Source: Catenovulum sediminis (GTDB lineage Bacteria; Pseudomonadota; Gammaproteobacteria; Enterobacterales; Alteromonadaceae). Taken from it: 64,000 nucleotides of DNA. Position numbers and translations under genes: made by a program. Shown one piece after another: positions 26,847-36,569 of the stretch. The DNA is taken from NCBI RefSeq assembly GCF_007289895.1, contig NZ_CP041660.1, positions 2,480,001-2,544,000 of the forward strand, read 5' to 3'. The notes beneath the pieces were generated by a model, which was not told the origin of the DNA, did no database searches, and was given only the letters and a program-made list of their open reading frames with translations. How positions within the stretch are numbered: the first letter of the stretch is position 1; each line of letters starts with the position of its first letter.

Positions 26847-27443
26847 TCAAATACTTTCTTTTTGTTTTTTCGCGTATTCACCTACCCAATAGACAAAACC
26901 AGCTAATGTTCCGGATAAATGAGCTTCAATGGCGACATCAGCGCCAATTAATTCGGCAGTAGCGGGATCTGCGCCATATACCTGTTCCCAAACAACTTTA
27001 ATTAAAATACCAGCCAATAACAGGTAGCCGGTTTTATCTTTATGTTGAATATCTTGAAACGCGCCCCAAACCAGTAAACCGTGCAAAACGCCCGAAAAAC
27101 CAGTGTAAACTTGAATGTTTGCAAAGTAGTATAGGGCTGCAGAGATCAAACAGGCGGTAATCAATACCTCACTAAAAAGTTTTCGCAACGAATAATACTG
27201 ACCGTGTAAAGTCCAAAGCGCTATAAGTGCAAGCGTATTTAATAAAAAATGATTCCAGTTAGTGTGCAAGAAATGACCGGTTATAATTCGCCACGTCTGT
27301 TGGTTATTAACTTGTTCTAAATCTAAAGTTAACCAAACTTTTGCTTCTTGTGGGATCATCATTGCTATCGTGAATAGAGCACAAAAAAACAAAACACTCG
27401 GTAGTGTGCTCCACGGTAGGTTTTTGACTAAATTTTGCAGCAT
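26847..27443 (-). CDS. rrtA: Rhombosortase (GlyGly-CTERM processing rhomboid protease)
   Basis: A 198-residue intramembrane serine protease of the rhombosortase branch. It cuts proteins carrying a C-terminal GlyGly-CTERM tail, usually exoproteins moved by type II secretion. About six membrane helices are present. Signature motifs are GHFLHTNWNHFLLNTLAL, the Ser-containing GFSGVLHGLLVWGAF and the His-containing EAHLSGTLAGFVYW. The general rhomboid GxSG is kept. It is a lone gene, divergent from ggt, with 11 bp between the two starts. I found no GlyGly-CTERM tail on any protein in this window. Confidence 0.9.
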   Translation of the reverse strand: MLQNLVKNLPWSTLPSVLFFCALFTIAMMIPQEAKVWLTLDLEQVNNQQTWRIITGHFLHTNWNHFLLNTLALIALWTLHGQYYSLRKLFSEVLITACLISAALYYFANIQVYTGFSGVLHGLLVWGAFQDIQHKDKTGYLLLAGILIKVVWEQVYGADPATAELIGADVAIEAHLSGTLAGFVYWVGEYAKKQKESI

Positions 27444-27454
27444 AGGAATGTTTA

Positions 27455-29281
27455 ATGATTGATTTTTATAAATTTAAAGCGAGCATAAAGCACTTGTGTC
27501 TAATCACAAAGTTTTTTTCGTGCACCGCGCAGTGGACAGGTCGAATCGCGATATTGATGGTCAGCCTGTTTACACTATCCTGCGGGCAACAAAGTTTAAA
27601 TCAAGTCAAAATTGACGGAAAACGAGAAGCCAGAGATCCCGAAGCGGCGACTGGCTTAAACCAGAAAAAGCTGGTTTTTGCTGAACATGGCATGATTTCA
27701 GCCGCCAATCCATATGCAGTTGAAGCGGGTATGCAAATTCTAAAAGCGGGCGGTACTGCAATGGATGCAGCGGTTGCAGTGCAGGCTGTGTTGACCTTAG
27801 TTGAACCGCAATCATCTGGTATAGGCGGCGGTGCTTTTATAATGTACTGGCAGCAGTCAGAAAAAAAACTGTACGCTTTTGAAGGGCGTGAAACTGCGCC
27901 TGAACATGCCAGCGAAACCTTATTTTTTGAAGAGGGTAAAGCAATCTCTTGGTTTGATGGTGTCGTCGGTGGCCGCTCGGTGGGCGCACCGGGGGTGCTG
28001 GCTGCATTAAATGCAGGGCAGCAGAAATTTGGTCAGTTGGCTTGGTCTGGTTTATTTAAACGCGCGATTGAACTCAGTGAAACAGGCTTTGAAGTCTCTC
28101 CTAGGTTGGCCAAATTACTCGCGATGCGAATTAATCCGGGGATTGAAAAATTACCGCAAAGTCGAGCGTATTTTTTTCCGGGCGATCAGCCTTTACAAGC
28201 CGGAGAGCTCAAAACTAATTTGCAGCTAGCAGAATCATTGCGGGGTATCGCCAATCAAGGTATCGACTACTTTTACCGCGGGGAGCTTGCTGATAAAATA
28301 GTTGCAGCCGCGCAGAATAGCCCGATCGCGCCGGGCTTGCTGAATCATAATGATCTTAAAAATTACCAAGTAAAATGGCGAGAGCCGTTGTGTGGTGTGT
28401 ACCAAAAACATCAGATCTGTGGTTTTGGTCCCCCCAGTTCAGGCGCATTTAGCGTGCTAATGACATTGAAGTTGTTGGAAAAATTTCATCTAGCACAATA
28501 TTCAGCCAATCAAAAAGAAGCGCTTCATTTGTTTACCCAAGCATCTAAACTGGCATTTGCCGACAGAAATCAATATTTGGCAGACAATGATTATGTTGAT
28601 GTACCGCTTAATCTATTATTGTCAGCAGAATACATAAATCAACGAGCAGCGATTATTCAGCCTGATAGAGATTTTGGTAAAGCGCAAGCCGGGCTGCTAG
28701 CAAATGGTGGAACCAGCAGTTTAGAGCGTCCAAGTACGAGCCACATAAGTATTGTTGATAAGTGGGGGAACGCGCTCTCCATGACAACCAGTATTGAAAT
28801 GGCATTTGGCTCGGCAGTGATGGCCGGTGGTTTTTTACTGAACAACCAATTAACAGACTTTTCGTTTAACCCTGAAAAGTCAGGGGATAAAGTAGCGAAT
28901 CGCGTACAGCCGGGAAAACGTCCACGCAGCTCAATGTCTCCCACCGTCGTTTTTGATCCTAAAGACAATTTACTCGGCGTTATCGGTTCACCCGGTGGTA
29001 GTCGAATTATAAACTATGTTAGTCATAGCTTAATTGCATTGATAGATTGGAAGCTAGATATTCAAAGTGCAATTGATTTACCAAAAATTACCAACATGAA
29101 TGGCAAAACGTCTCTGGAAGCGGGAACGGATGTCGCCGATTTTAAAGCTTATTTCGAACAGTTAGGCCATCAGGCAGAGGTGCGTACTTTAAATAGTGGT
29201 TTACATGGCATATGGAAAACAGAAGGCAAGTGGAGTGGCGCAGCAGACCCTAGACGAGAAGGGATTGCTGCGGGTTATTAA
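27455..29281 (+). CDS. ggt: Gamma-glutamyltranspeptidase, probable lipoprotein
   Basis: A 608-residue Ntn-hydrolase that splits glutathione and other gamma-glutamyl compounds. The precursor should self-cleave before Thr in STSHISIVDKWGNALSMTTS, giving large and small subunits. Other motifs are ATGLNQKKLVFAEHGMISAANP, EPQSSGIGGGAFIMYW and GSPGGSRIINYVSHSLI near the C-terminus. The N-terminus has a hydrophobic stretch and lipobox LFTLSC, so it may be a lipoprotein in the periplasm. The first ATG gives a rather long leader; an internal ATG (27557) just before the lipobox is possible. It starts 11 bp from the divergent rrtA. Confidence 0.93.
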   Translation: MIDFYKFKASIKHLCLITKFFSCTAQWTGRIAILMVSLFTLSCGQQSLNQVKIDGKREARDPEAATGLNQKKLVFAEHGMISAANPYAVEAGMQILKAGGTAMDAAVAVQAVLTLVEPQSSGIGGGAFIMYWQQSEKKLYAFEGRETAPEHASETLFFEEGKAISWFDGVVGGRSVGAPGVLAALNAGQQKFGQLAWSGLFKRAIELSETGFEVSPRLAKLLAMRINPGIEKLPQSRAYFFPGDQPLQAGELKTNLQLAESLRGIANQGIDYFYRGELADKIVAAAQNSPIAPGLLNHNDLKNYQVKWREPLCGVYQKHQICGFGPPSSGAFSVLMTLKLLEKFHLAQYSANQKEALHLFTQASKLAFADRNQYLADNDYVDVPLNLLLSAEYINQRAAIIQPDRDFGKAQAGLLANGGTSSLERPSTSHISIVDKWGNALSMTTSIEMAFGSAVMAGGFLLNNQLTDFSFNPEKSGDKVANRVQPGKRPRSSMSPTVVFDPKDNLLGVIGSPGGSRIINYVSHSLIALIDWKLDIQSAIDLPKITNMNGKTSLEAGTDVADFKAYFEQLGHQAEVRTLNSGLHGIWKTEGKWSGAADPRREGIAAGY

Positions 29282-29312
29282 AGATGTTGGTTTGAACTCA
29301 TCAAAACTTAGT

Positions 29313-29765
29313 TTATCTATACACGTCGGCTTTTAGTTTGTCGACTAACCATCTGCCTTGTTGTTTTACCATAACAACATGTTTTAAATCGCGGTGACGG
29401 TTACCTTCATAGGTGCCGTCAAGCATTAAACTGACGGTTGCACGTTTGGCATTTTCAGATAGCAAAGATTGGCCGCGTAAACCTTTATCCTCTTCGATTT
29501 CAACTTTGTCTTTATCGTAACGGCGATTAAATAAAACAGACTGTACGCGCTGTGCTGTGTGATAGTGCGATAAAATTCTGCCATATTGAGGCGTTGCTAG
29601 TTTTAATGCTTGATCTAAATCTTGTTTATTATAAATGGCTTCAAAAAACTCGATTGCTGCAGGGCCCGGTTGAGCGACATCAGGTTCTCCGCTACCACAA
29701 CTGACAAGTGTAAACAGAAACGTAAAGACCAATAATGTTTTATGTATAGGCGTTTTGAATTTCAT
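29313..29765 (-). CDS. Small hypothetical lipoprotein
   Basis: A 150-residue protein with a lipoprotein signal ending LFTLVSC (Cys at ~23). The mature part resembles a small alpha+beta fold of the NTF2/DUF4878 kind (AAIEFFEAIYNKQDLDQALKLATP, then GRWLVDKLKADVY), but I cannot name the family with confidence. It is convergent with ggt. Probably a membrane-anchored periplasmic protein; role unknown. Confidence 0.7.
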   Translation of the reverse strand: MKFKTPIHKTLLVFTFLFTLVSCGSGEPDVAQPGPAAIEFFEAIYNKQDLDQALKLATPQYGRILSHYHTAQRVQSVLFNRRYDKDKVEIEEDKGLRGQSLLSENAKRATVSLMLDGTYEGNRHRDLKHVVMVKQQGRWLVDKLKADVYR

Positions 29766-29891
29766 AAGTATCCTAGTTTGAGAATTGAATCACGCACCTG
29801 TGAAATGAAACAATTTTATTGTCGTAGTTCAAACTCAGAATGTAAAGGAGAAAAAGGGGAATTAAAAAGCTTTAAGCAGATAACAAACAGG

Positions 29892-29919
29892 AAACATTGA
29901 GGACGCTGCCTCAATGTTT
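29892..29919. terminator. Hairpin downstream of cysK
   Basis: An 11-bp perfect stem, AAACATTGAGG (29892-29902) with CCTCAATGTTT (29909-29919) and a 6-nt loop, lies 52 bp after the cysK stop. The minus-strand T-tract is short and broken, so it may be a weak terminator or a 3'-end stabiliser. Confidence 0.5.
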
Positions 29920-29971
29920 AGACCTGCTGATATGTTCTATATTTTTTGCGCCAGATTATGCGCAAGTAGAC

Positions 29972-30946
29972 TTATTGTACTAATTCTGCGTCAGTAAATA
30001 CGTCTGCAAATAGTGGGCTACTTAAATAACGCTCAGCAGAACTTGGTAAAATAACTACAATGTTCTTGTCTTTATTTTCAGGCTTTTCTGCTAGACGCGC
30101 AGCAGCTACTACGGCCGCACCTGAAGAGATACCGGCTAAGATACCTTCTTCTTTCATTAAGCGATGCGCCATTGCCATTGAGTCTTCATTAGAAACCTGC
30201 TCAACAGAATCAACTAAATCAAGATCTAAGTTGCCAGGAATGAAGCCCGCACCAATACCTTGGATTTTGTGTGGTCCAGGAGTTAAGTCTTGACCTGCTT
30301 TAGCTTGAGTAATGACAGGTGAGTCAGTTGGCTCTACCGCGACTGACTGAATTGCCTTACCTTTGGTTTGTTTAATGTAGCGGCTAACACCTGTGATTGT
30401 ACCACCTGTACCGACACCGGCGACGAAAATATCAACATTGCCGTCGGTTGCTTCCCAAATTTCAGGGCCTGTTGTCTTTTCATGAATTTCAGGGTTTGCT
30501 GGGTTTTCAAACTGTTGCAACAAAATATATTTTTCAGGGTTTGCATCACGAATTTCTTCGGCTTTTGCAACGGCACCTTTCATGCCTTTAGGCCCTTCAG
30601 TTAACACGATGTTTGCACCTAAAGCTTTTAATAATTTACGACGCTCAAGGCTCATTGTTGCTGGCATGGTTAAGGTAAGCTTGTAACCACGTGAAGCAGC
30701 CACAAATGCTAATGCGATACCGGTATTACCACTTGTCGGCTCAACGATTTCTTTACCTGGTGTTAATAACCCTTTTTTCTCTGCATCCCAAATCATGTTT
30801 GCACCGATACGGCACTTTACACTAAAGCTTGGGTTACGCGCTTCAATCTTCGCATATACATTACCGCCAGTGACACGGTTTAGTTTAACAAGCGGGGTAT
30901 TGCCGATAGATAGAGAGTTATCTTCGAAAAAATTCATTTTACTCAT
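29972..30946 (-). CDS. cysK: Cysteine synthase A (O-acetylserine sulfhydrylase)
   Basis: A 324-residue PLP enzyme that makes cysteine from O-acetylserine and sulfide. The PLP Lys is in [18 protein letters not shown]. The substrate loop is [13 protein letters not shown] and the phosphate-binding loop is [16 protein letters not shown]. Length is that of CysK (E. coli 323). It is a single gene here, about 24 kb from cysJIHG, whose sulfide product it would use. CysB control is expected but no site was identified by eye. Confidence 0.96.
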   Translation of the reverse strand: MSKMNFFEDNSLSIGNTPLVKLNRVTGGNVYAKIEARNPSFSVKCRIGANMIWDAEKKGLLTPGKEIVEPTSGNTGIALAFVAASRGYKLTLTMPATMSLERRKLLKALGANIVLTEGPKGMKGAVAKAEEIRDANPEKYILLQQFENPANPEIHEKTTGPEIWEATDGNVDIFVAGVGTGGTITGVSRYIKQTKGKAIQSVAVEPTDSPVITQAKAGQDLTPGPHKIQGIGAGFIPGNLDLDLVDSVEQVSNEDSMAMAHRLMKEEGILAGISSGAAVVAAARLAEKPENKDKNIVVILPSSAERYLSSPLFADVFTDAELVQ

Positions 30947-31218
30947 TCCTTAATTGTCGTTATTGGAAATAATTCTTAATAATCTTATACATAAGTTAAT
31001 TAAAAAGAAGTGCCATTTAGTTATATCAAATAGCTAAATGCTTCAGTTTGTTGGTAGACGTCAACAAAGCGTGAAGTGTCATATGACTTTAAAAGGAAGG
31101 TCAAGCCGACAGGTCTGAATGCATGCTGAACTTATCTGAAATAATTACCTTAGGGTCTAGGCAATAAACAGCAAAGGTCAACAGGTTTTAGCTTTCAAAC
31201 CTGTACGAAACTTTTTAA

Positions 31219-31533
31219 TTATTCTATACAGCTTACAACTGAGTTATCAGCGCCACCTACCGGAGAAGGAGCGTAATTGTCGGCATCCCAGTCGTTTTCC
31301 CAAACATCGCCATCTAGCAAATACTTGAATTGGTATTCTTTGCCTGACTCTAAGTTAATATTTAAGCTGAAGTCACCACTTTTTAAACGTTTCATTGGTG
31401 TCGCTTTCTCATCCCATTCGTTGAAATCGCCAACTAGGAATACTTCATCAGATTGTTGAGCTTGCTCGGCGGTTAAACGAAAAGTCACTTTACAAACTGG
31501 CTTTGATTTTAAAAATTGTTTTTTCAGGCTCAT
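31219..31533 (-). CDS. Small stand-alone glycogen-binding (CBM48/AMPK-beta-like) protein
   Basis: A 104-residue protein consisting almost wholly of one early-set immunoglobulin-like carbohydrate-binding domain: VTFRLTAEQAQQSDEVFLVG, DFNEWDEKATPMKRLKSGDF, then GKEYQFKYLLDGDVWENDWD ADNYAPSP. The Trp and Lys positions that contact alpha-glucan in AMPK-beta and CBM48 proteins are present. No catalytic domain is attached. Such small proteins probably bind glycogen or tether a partner enzyme. It may relate to the phosphorylase-kinase-like gene at 41.4 kb, but they are not adjacent. Confidence 0.82.
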   Translation of the reverse strand: MSLKKQFLKSKPVCKVTFRLTAEQAQQSDEVFLVGDFNEWDEKATPMKRLKSGDFSLNINLESGKEYQFKYLLDGDVWENDWDADNYAPSPVGGADNSVVSCIE

Positions 31534-31897
31534 ACTCGATCCCTTTAGTTCATTTAATGGAAGACAATAATTTAATTGTTATCACCCAGTATTTAATACA
31601 ATAAATATACCAATACTGTTTTTTGGCCTCGATTTGAAAATCGTTCGAATTGACTCTGAATATATCAGTTTCAGGTCAACAGGCTTTAGTATAGCAAGTT
31701 TTTATTTGCACTAACTAGGCCGAATCTTGCGCAAACCAAATATTTCGCCCGATTCTGCGCGGGCTATGTTACTGGTAGATGAAGGCAGAGTTAAACTATT
31801 GTTGATATGAGTTGTTTCTGAACTTTTTTATCCGATCGGCACTACAATAGATATTAATAGTTATTCAGAACCCATTGATAAATTCACTGAACCCGTT
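31534..31897. other. Intergenic region between two divergent genes
   Basis: This 364-bp gap lies between the glycogen-binding protein and the efflux operon. I see no gene. An inverted repeat CAGTATT/AATACTG (31587-31593 and 31612-31618) could be an operator. TACAAT near 31846 could be a -10 box for the efflux genes, without a good -35. Confidence 0.4.
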
Positions 31898-33064
31898 ATG
31901 CACATTAAAGTACATAAAAAAGTATTTTTACCTATTTTAATTTTGGCGCTCGCAGTTTTAATTTTTTTATTTTTAAAGAGTATGAAATCTGCACCGCAGC
32001 AAAAGCCGATAGAACATCAACCGCCACTGGTTGCGGTAAGCGAAATAGAATGGGGAAACTGGCCTATCCATATCACCGCGCAGGGGATTGTAAAAGCCAA
32101 GCGAAGTATTCAATTAGCTGCGCAAGTTTCAGGTCAAGTGTCTAATTTATCAAATGATTTTTACTCTGGTGGGCTATTTAAAAAAGATCAGTTATTGGTA
32201 CAAATTGAACAAGCCGATTATCAAACCGAAGTTAAATCAGCACAAGCACAGCTTGCCCGCGCTCAAGCTGCATTAAAGGAAGAACAGGCAAGGGGCAAAG
32301 TTGCTGAGGTTGAGTGGCAAGATATAAAACAACAAGCCAGTGATTTAGCGCTTCGTATTCCACAATTAGAAACAGAACAAGCAAATGTACAGTTTGCGCA
32401 AGCTCAACTAGAGCGCGCGCAGCGACAATTACAGCGTACCGGCATTCAAGCACCATTAAATGCTGTGGTCGCTGCCCGTTACGTTGAATTAGGCAGTTAC
32501 TTAAACGCAGGCACTGTGGTAGCAGATTTATACGCGACAAATGTCGCAGAAGTGCGCTTGCCTGTTACCTTGCAACAGTTTGAATTTATTCAACCGAGTA
32601 CAAATCAGGTGCATTTTGCACCAGTTAGGGTCCGTTTAAATAATACTCAGGGTAAACCTGCTAGTTGGCAGGCTCATTTAGTGCGCAGTGAAAAAGTGGT
32701 TATCGAAGGTAATCAGACTATTGTACTGGTTGCGGAAGTCGATGATCCGTATAACTTCAAACAAGGGCATGCAAAAGCATTGTTTTTTGGCCAGTACCTA
32801 GAAGCACAAATTCCGTTAAGTGGGTTAGGTCAGACCGCCAGAATCCCCCGTTATTTATTAACCGCAAGACAAACACTGTTAGTTGAAAATAATCAGCGTT
32901 TATTTATTCGCGAACCTAACATTGCTTTTAAAGATAGCCAATACATATATGTCACAGACGGATTATCTGTGGGCGATCGGATCATTACCTCAGCATTGAG
33001 TAATGCAATTGATGGCAGTGCGGTAAGGGTGCATCAATCAGGCTCTGCCAAGGAGGATAAATGA
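31898..33064 (+). CDS. RND efflux periplasmic adaptor (membrane fusion protein)
   Basis: A 388-residue HlyD/AcrA-family adaptor with one N-terminal membrane segment (~10-28). A lipoyl half-motif follows (GIVKAKRSIQLAAQVSGQVS), then a helical hairpin rich in Ala, Gln and Glu (~105-180), then the second lipoyl half (TGIQAPLNAVVAARYVELGSYL) and beta-barrel domains. It would link the inner-membrane pump to an outer-membrane channel. It overlaps the pump gene by 4 bp (ATGA). No TolC-type gene is adjacent, so the channel is presumably encoded elsewhere. Confidence 0.9.
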   Translation: MHIKVHKKVFLPILILALAVLIFLFLKSMKSAPQQKPIEHQPPLVAVSEIEWGNWPIHITAQGIVKAKRSIQLAAQVSGQVSNLSNDFYSGGLFKKDQLLVQIEQADYQTEVKSAQAQLARAQAALKEEQARGKVAEVEWQDIKQQASDLALRIPQLETEQANVQFAQAQLERAQRQLQRTGIQAPLNAVVAARYVELGSYLNAGTVVADLYATNVAEVRLPVTLQQFEFIQPSTNQVHFAPVRVRLNNTQGKPASWQAHLVRSEKVVIEGNQTIVLVAEVDDPYNFKQGHAKALFFGQYLEAQIPLSGLGQTARIPRYLLTARQTLLVENNQRLFIREPNIAFKDSQYIYVTDGLSVGDRIITSALSNAIDGSAVRVHQSGSAKEDK

Positions 33065-36000
33065 ACGAAGTTGCCAAGCGTGGCATTATTGCCTGGTTTG
33101 TCCATAATCCAATCGCCGCCAACCTTTTGATGATTGCCATTATTATTTTGGGGGTGTATTCGGTATTTACCATTCGTAAACAATCTTTTCCGACGATTCA
33201 GTTAGACACCATTCATGTTCAGGTGCCGTATTTGGGAGCCGCACCAGAAGAATCTGAAGAAGGGGTGGTGCTAAAAATTGAAGAGGCAATAAAACGTATT
33301 GAAGGCATTAAAAAGATAGAATCGGTCGCGCAGGAAGGCTTAGCACGCGTCATTATAGAAGTGTCAGAAGGATACGATGTCGTTGAGATCCTGAACGAAG
33401 TAAAAGTACAAGTTGATGCAATCCCAAGTTTTCCGGCCAATACCGAAAAACCTGTTATATATCGAGTGAAACCGGAACAGGCAGTGCTTTGGGTGCAAGT
33501 TTTTGGTGATTTATCTGAGCATAAAATGAAGCGTTATGCGCAGCAAATTCGGGATGAGATAGTGCAACTGCCTGGGGTCTCAGCAGCTGAGATCGTTGGT
33601 GATCGAGATTACGAAATTTCGATAGAAATTAGTGAAAGTAAACTACGTGAATTAAATATATCGTTAGATTTTGTGGCGGATCGCATTCGCCGCTTTTCAC
33701 TTGATTTACCCGGCGGTGCGATTAAAACGGAAAACGGCGATATTTTACTTAGAACCAAAGGGCAGGCGTATCATCAAGCTGATTTTGCGCAAATTACGAT
33801 TTTAACAAACTCAGATGGTAGCCAGGTTCGACTGGCTGATATCGCACACATAACGGATGGTTTTGTCGAGCGTGAAGCGTTTTCGCATTTTGATCAAAAA
33901 GATAGTGTGGGTATACAGGTTAAATCTGTTGGCAAGCAAAATGATTTACACATTTCTGAAGTTGTAAAAAGCTACATTAAAGATAAAAAACAGCAACTAC
34001 CGGACGAAATTGGTTTAGATGTCTGGGGTGACAGCTCTTATTACTTAAAAGGGCGTCTTGATTTGATGCTGAGTAATATGTTTATGGGGGCATTACTGGT
34101 ATTTGTAATTTTGTCGCTGTTTTTGCATTTAAAGTTGGCTGTTTGGGTCATTGTGGGTTTGTTTGTCAGCTTTTTAGGCGCACTGGCGCTGATGCCGATG
34201 ACCGGCGTTTCTATCAATATGATTAGCTTATTCGCGTTTATTTTAGTCCTAGGCATTGTAGTTGACGATGCCATTATTATTGGTGAAAGTGTACATACAG
34301 CGGTGCAAGCACATGGACCTGGGGCCGATGTGGTGATCCGCGGTGCACAATTGGTTGCAATGCCTGCCACATTCGGAGTATTAACTACGATCGTTGCTTT
34401 TGTACCCATGCTCTTAGTGCCGGGTGCATCGTCGCCAATTTGGTCGTCTATTGGTATGGTGGTGATACTGTGTCTTGCATTTTCATTGATTGAATCCAAA
34501 TGGATTCTGCCCGCCCATATGGTGACATCTTCTCCTAAGCGTCGTTATGAACAAAGCGATGAAATGCTCAGAAAAAAACAACATCCGACCTACCTGCAAA
34601 AAATAAGACATGCGGTTGATAAAGGCTTAAAGCGTTTTATCGAGGCGGTCTATTTGCCCTTCTTGAAGTTGTGTATTGAATTTCGGTACACAGCTTTGGC
34701 GAGTTTTGTTGCTTTACTTATTATTGTTGCTGGGCTCATTGCATCAGGTGCAGTGCGATTTGTTTTTTTTCCAAATTTGCCCAGTGACTATGTACAAGCC
34801 AATTTAACAATGGAAGATGGTACGCCGGATAAAGTCACAAATCAGATGTTGGCAAAGTTGGAAGAGGCTTTATATCGTCTTCATCCGAGCTATTTTTCAC
34901 ATTTACCGGACAATGTGATCGCGCACAGTAATGCATTTAACACCGGTCAAACCAGCGGCATGATATGGACTGAATTAAACCGTGAATACATCGGACAAGT
35001 TGACGGTGTTGAGATTGCCAATTTGTGGCGCGAAGAGTTTGGTCAACAGCCAGGTGTGCGCTCCGTGAGTTTTAATGGTTCTATTCAAGGCGGCGCGGGC
35101 TCAGATTTAGAGTTTTTATTTCGCAGCGATAATATTAAAGATATAGCAGCGGCGGCTGAAAAACTTAAGCTTAAATTGCAAAAATACGAAGGCGTTTACG
35201 ACATTGACGATTCTTTCAGTGGAGGCAAAGACGAAATAAAACTGGCGTTGAAGCCTTCAGCGCAAGCGTTTGGTTTAACATTGCAGGATGTTGCTCGTCA
35301 GGTTAGGGTGGCATTTTATGGTGCAGAAGCGCAACGTATACAAAGGGATGAAGAAGAAATTAAAGTCATGGTGCGTTATCCCAAAGCTGAGCGGAGTTCA
35401 ATTGAAAGCTTAGAGGCGATGTGGATCAGTACCCAGGATGGACGACAAGTCCCTTTTTCAGCTGTCGCGCAATATACAATCGGTGAGGGCTATTCAACCA
35501 TTCAGCGTATCGATTTTCAGCGTTCCGTGAGCGTTACGGCCAAGGTTGACAAAGCCGTGGGTGAGCCGGGTAAATTAGCCAGTGAAGTGATTGAAAACGA
35601 TATTCCAGCGATTCTAGAAGCATTTCCATCGGTTAGTTTTGAGTTATATGGCGCATCTAAAGAAGAGCAAGAAGCCATGCAAAGCTTAGGTTTAGGCTTC
35701 ACATTCTCGTTGGTTGTTATTTATGGATTGATGGCAGTGCCACTTAAATCATATAGCCAGCCATTAATTATTATGTCGGTCATTCCATTTGGGATTGTGG
35801 GAGCGGTAATCGGCCATATGATATTTGGTCTTGCGATGAGTATTTTATCTTTCTTCGGTATTATTGCGCTGGCCGGTGTTGTGGTAAATGACTCATTGAT
35901 ATTTGTGGATTTTGTAAACAGATCTGTACGCCGAGGGGTTGAAATTAAAGAGGCTATCAGCGAAGCGGGCAGTCGTCGTTTCCGAGCCATCTTATTAACG

Positions 36001-36219
36001 TCTTTAACAACCTTTTTCGGCCTGATCCCCATTGTTTCGGAAACCAGTCTGCAAGCTCAGATTGTAATACCTATGGCGCTTTCGTTAGCTTTTGGTATTT
36101 TATTTTCAACGGTCATTACTTTATTGTTGTTACCCACTTTATACGTAATATTGGACGATATTAAGACATTGCCAAGTCGCTTTAAAAGAGCAAAACGAAC
36201 ACCAGTCATTGAAAGTTGA
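33061..36219 (+). CDS. RND family efflux pump (AcrB/HAE1-like)
   Basis: A 1052-residue proton-driven exporter. It has the usual layout of two repeats, each with a large periplasmic loop and six membrane helices (first helix ~20-37; block at ~340-480; second repeat from ~540; block at ~870-1030). The proton-relay region in helix 4 reads LVLGIVVDDAIIIGESV, with the paired Asp of RND pumps. GVVVNDSLIFVDFVN is the matching segment in the second half. Substrates are unknown. It is translationally coupled to the adaptor and followed by an intrinsic terminator. Confidence 0.93.
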   Translation: MNEVAKRGIIAWFVHNPIAANLLMIAIIILGVYSVFTIRKQSFPTIQLDTIHVQVPYLGAAPEESEEGVVLKIEEAIKRIEGIKKIESVAQEGLARVIIEVSEGYDVVEILNEVKVQVDAIPSFPANTEKPVIYRVKPEQAVLWVQVFGDLSEHKMKRYAQQIRDEIVQLPGVSAAEIVGDRDYEISIEISESKLRELNISLDFVADRIRRFSLDLPGGAIKTENGDILLRTKGQAYHQADFAQITILTNSDGSQVRLADIAHITDGFVEREAFSHFDQKDSVGIQVKSVGKQNDLHISEVVKSYIKDKKQQLPDEIGLDVWGDSSYYLKGRLDLMLSNMFMGALLVFVILSLFLHLKLAVWVIVGLFVSFLGALALMPMTGVSINMISLFAFILVLGIVVDDAIIIGESVHTAVQAHGPGADVVIRGAQLVAMPATFGVLTTIVAFVPMLLVPGASSPIWSSIGMVVILCLAFSLIESKWILPAHMVTSSPKRRYEQSDEMLRKKQHPTYLQKIRHAVDKGLKRFIEAVYLPFLKLCIEFRYTALASFVALLIIVAGLIASGAVRFVFFPNLPSDYVQANLTMEDGTPDKVTNQMLAKLEEALYRLHPSYFSHLPDNVIAHSNAFNTGQTSGMIWTELNREYIGQVDGVEIANLWREEFGQQPGVRSVSFNGSIQGGAGSDLEFLFRSDNIKDIAAAAEKLKLKLQKYEGVYDIDDSFSGGKDEIKLALKPSAQAFGLTLQDVARQVRVAFYGAEAQRIQRDEEEIKVMVRYPKAERSSIESLEAMWISTQDGRQVPFSAVAQYTIGEGYSTIQRIDFQRSVSVTAKVDKAVGEPGKLASEVIENDIPAILEAFPSVSFELYGASKEEQEAMQSLGLGFTFSLVVIYGLMAVPLKSYSQPLIIMSVIPFGIVGAVIGHMIFGLAMSILSFFGIIALAGVVVNDSLIFVDFVNRSVRRGVEIKEAISEAGSRRFRAILLTSLTTFFGLIPIVSETSLQAQIVIPMALSLAFGILFSTVITLLLLPTLYVILDDIKTLPSRFKRAKRTPVIES

Positions 36220-36366
36220 ATGGTCTGACCTATTTTTTATGCTTGGCTATTTTAATTTGACCAGAATTTCTTTATTATAGGCTCCGACTTAATCGATTAA
36301 TCATTTTGATTGGTTAAGTCTGTTGTGTGTAAGTGTGAGAGCGGTTAATTGTGTGAGTCGTTCTCG

Positions 36367-36399
36367 GGCAAACCAGTTTGTGTGCTGGTTTGCCGTTTT
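36367..36399 (+). terminator. Terminator after the RND efflux operon
   Basis: GGCAAACCAG (36367-36376), an 8-nt loop, and CTGGTTTGCC (36385-36394) form a perfect 10-bp stem followed by GTTTTG. It lies in the 350-bp gap between the efflux pump and the ABC exporter genes. I see no gene in the rest of that gap, which should carry the exporter promoter. Confidence 0.85.
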
Positions 36400-36569
36400 G
36401 TTTCCTTCCTGTTTAAATTCTGTATTAATCTTGTAAATTTTATTTTTTCGTTTAAGTTGAGCCCTGTGTTTGCATAAATTGCTGTACTCACCTCACTGGC
36501 AGATCGTATGATTCAAGTTACAGGCCCTTCCACTTTATTTCTTATAACTTTTTTAATGTTAGGTTATGT

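Noticed and set aside
26690-26962. Open frame of 90 codons inside the 26-kb repeat cluster
   Set aside because: It translates the repeat itself (duplicated peptide blocks), runs into the antisense of rrtA and has no ribosome-binding site.
30999-31040. Hairpin CATTTAG/CTAAATG between cysK and the glycogen-binding gene
   Set aside because: The stem is AT-rich and short and lacks a T-tract on either strand; not strong enough to call a terminator or riboswitch.
34041-34499. 152-codon open frame antisense to the RND pump
   Set aside because: It mirrors the membrane-helix codons of the real gene, has no separate signals and no recognisable family.
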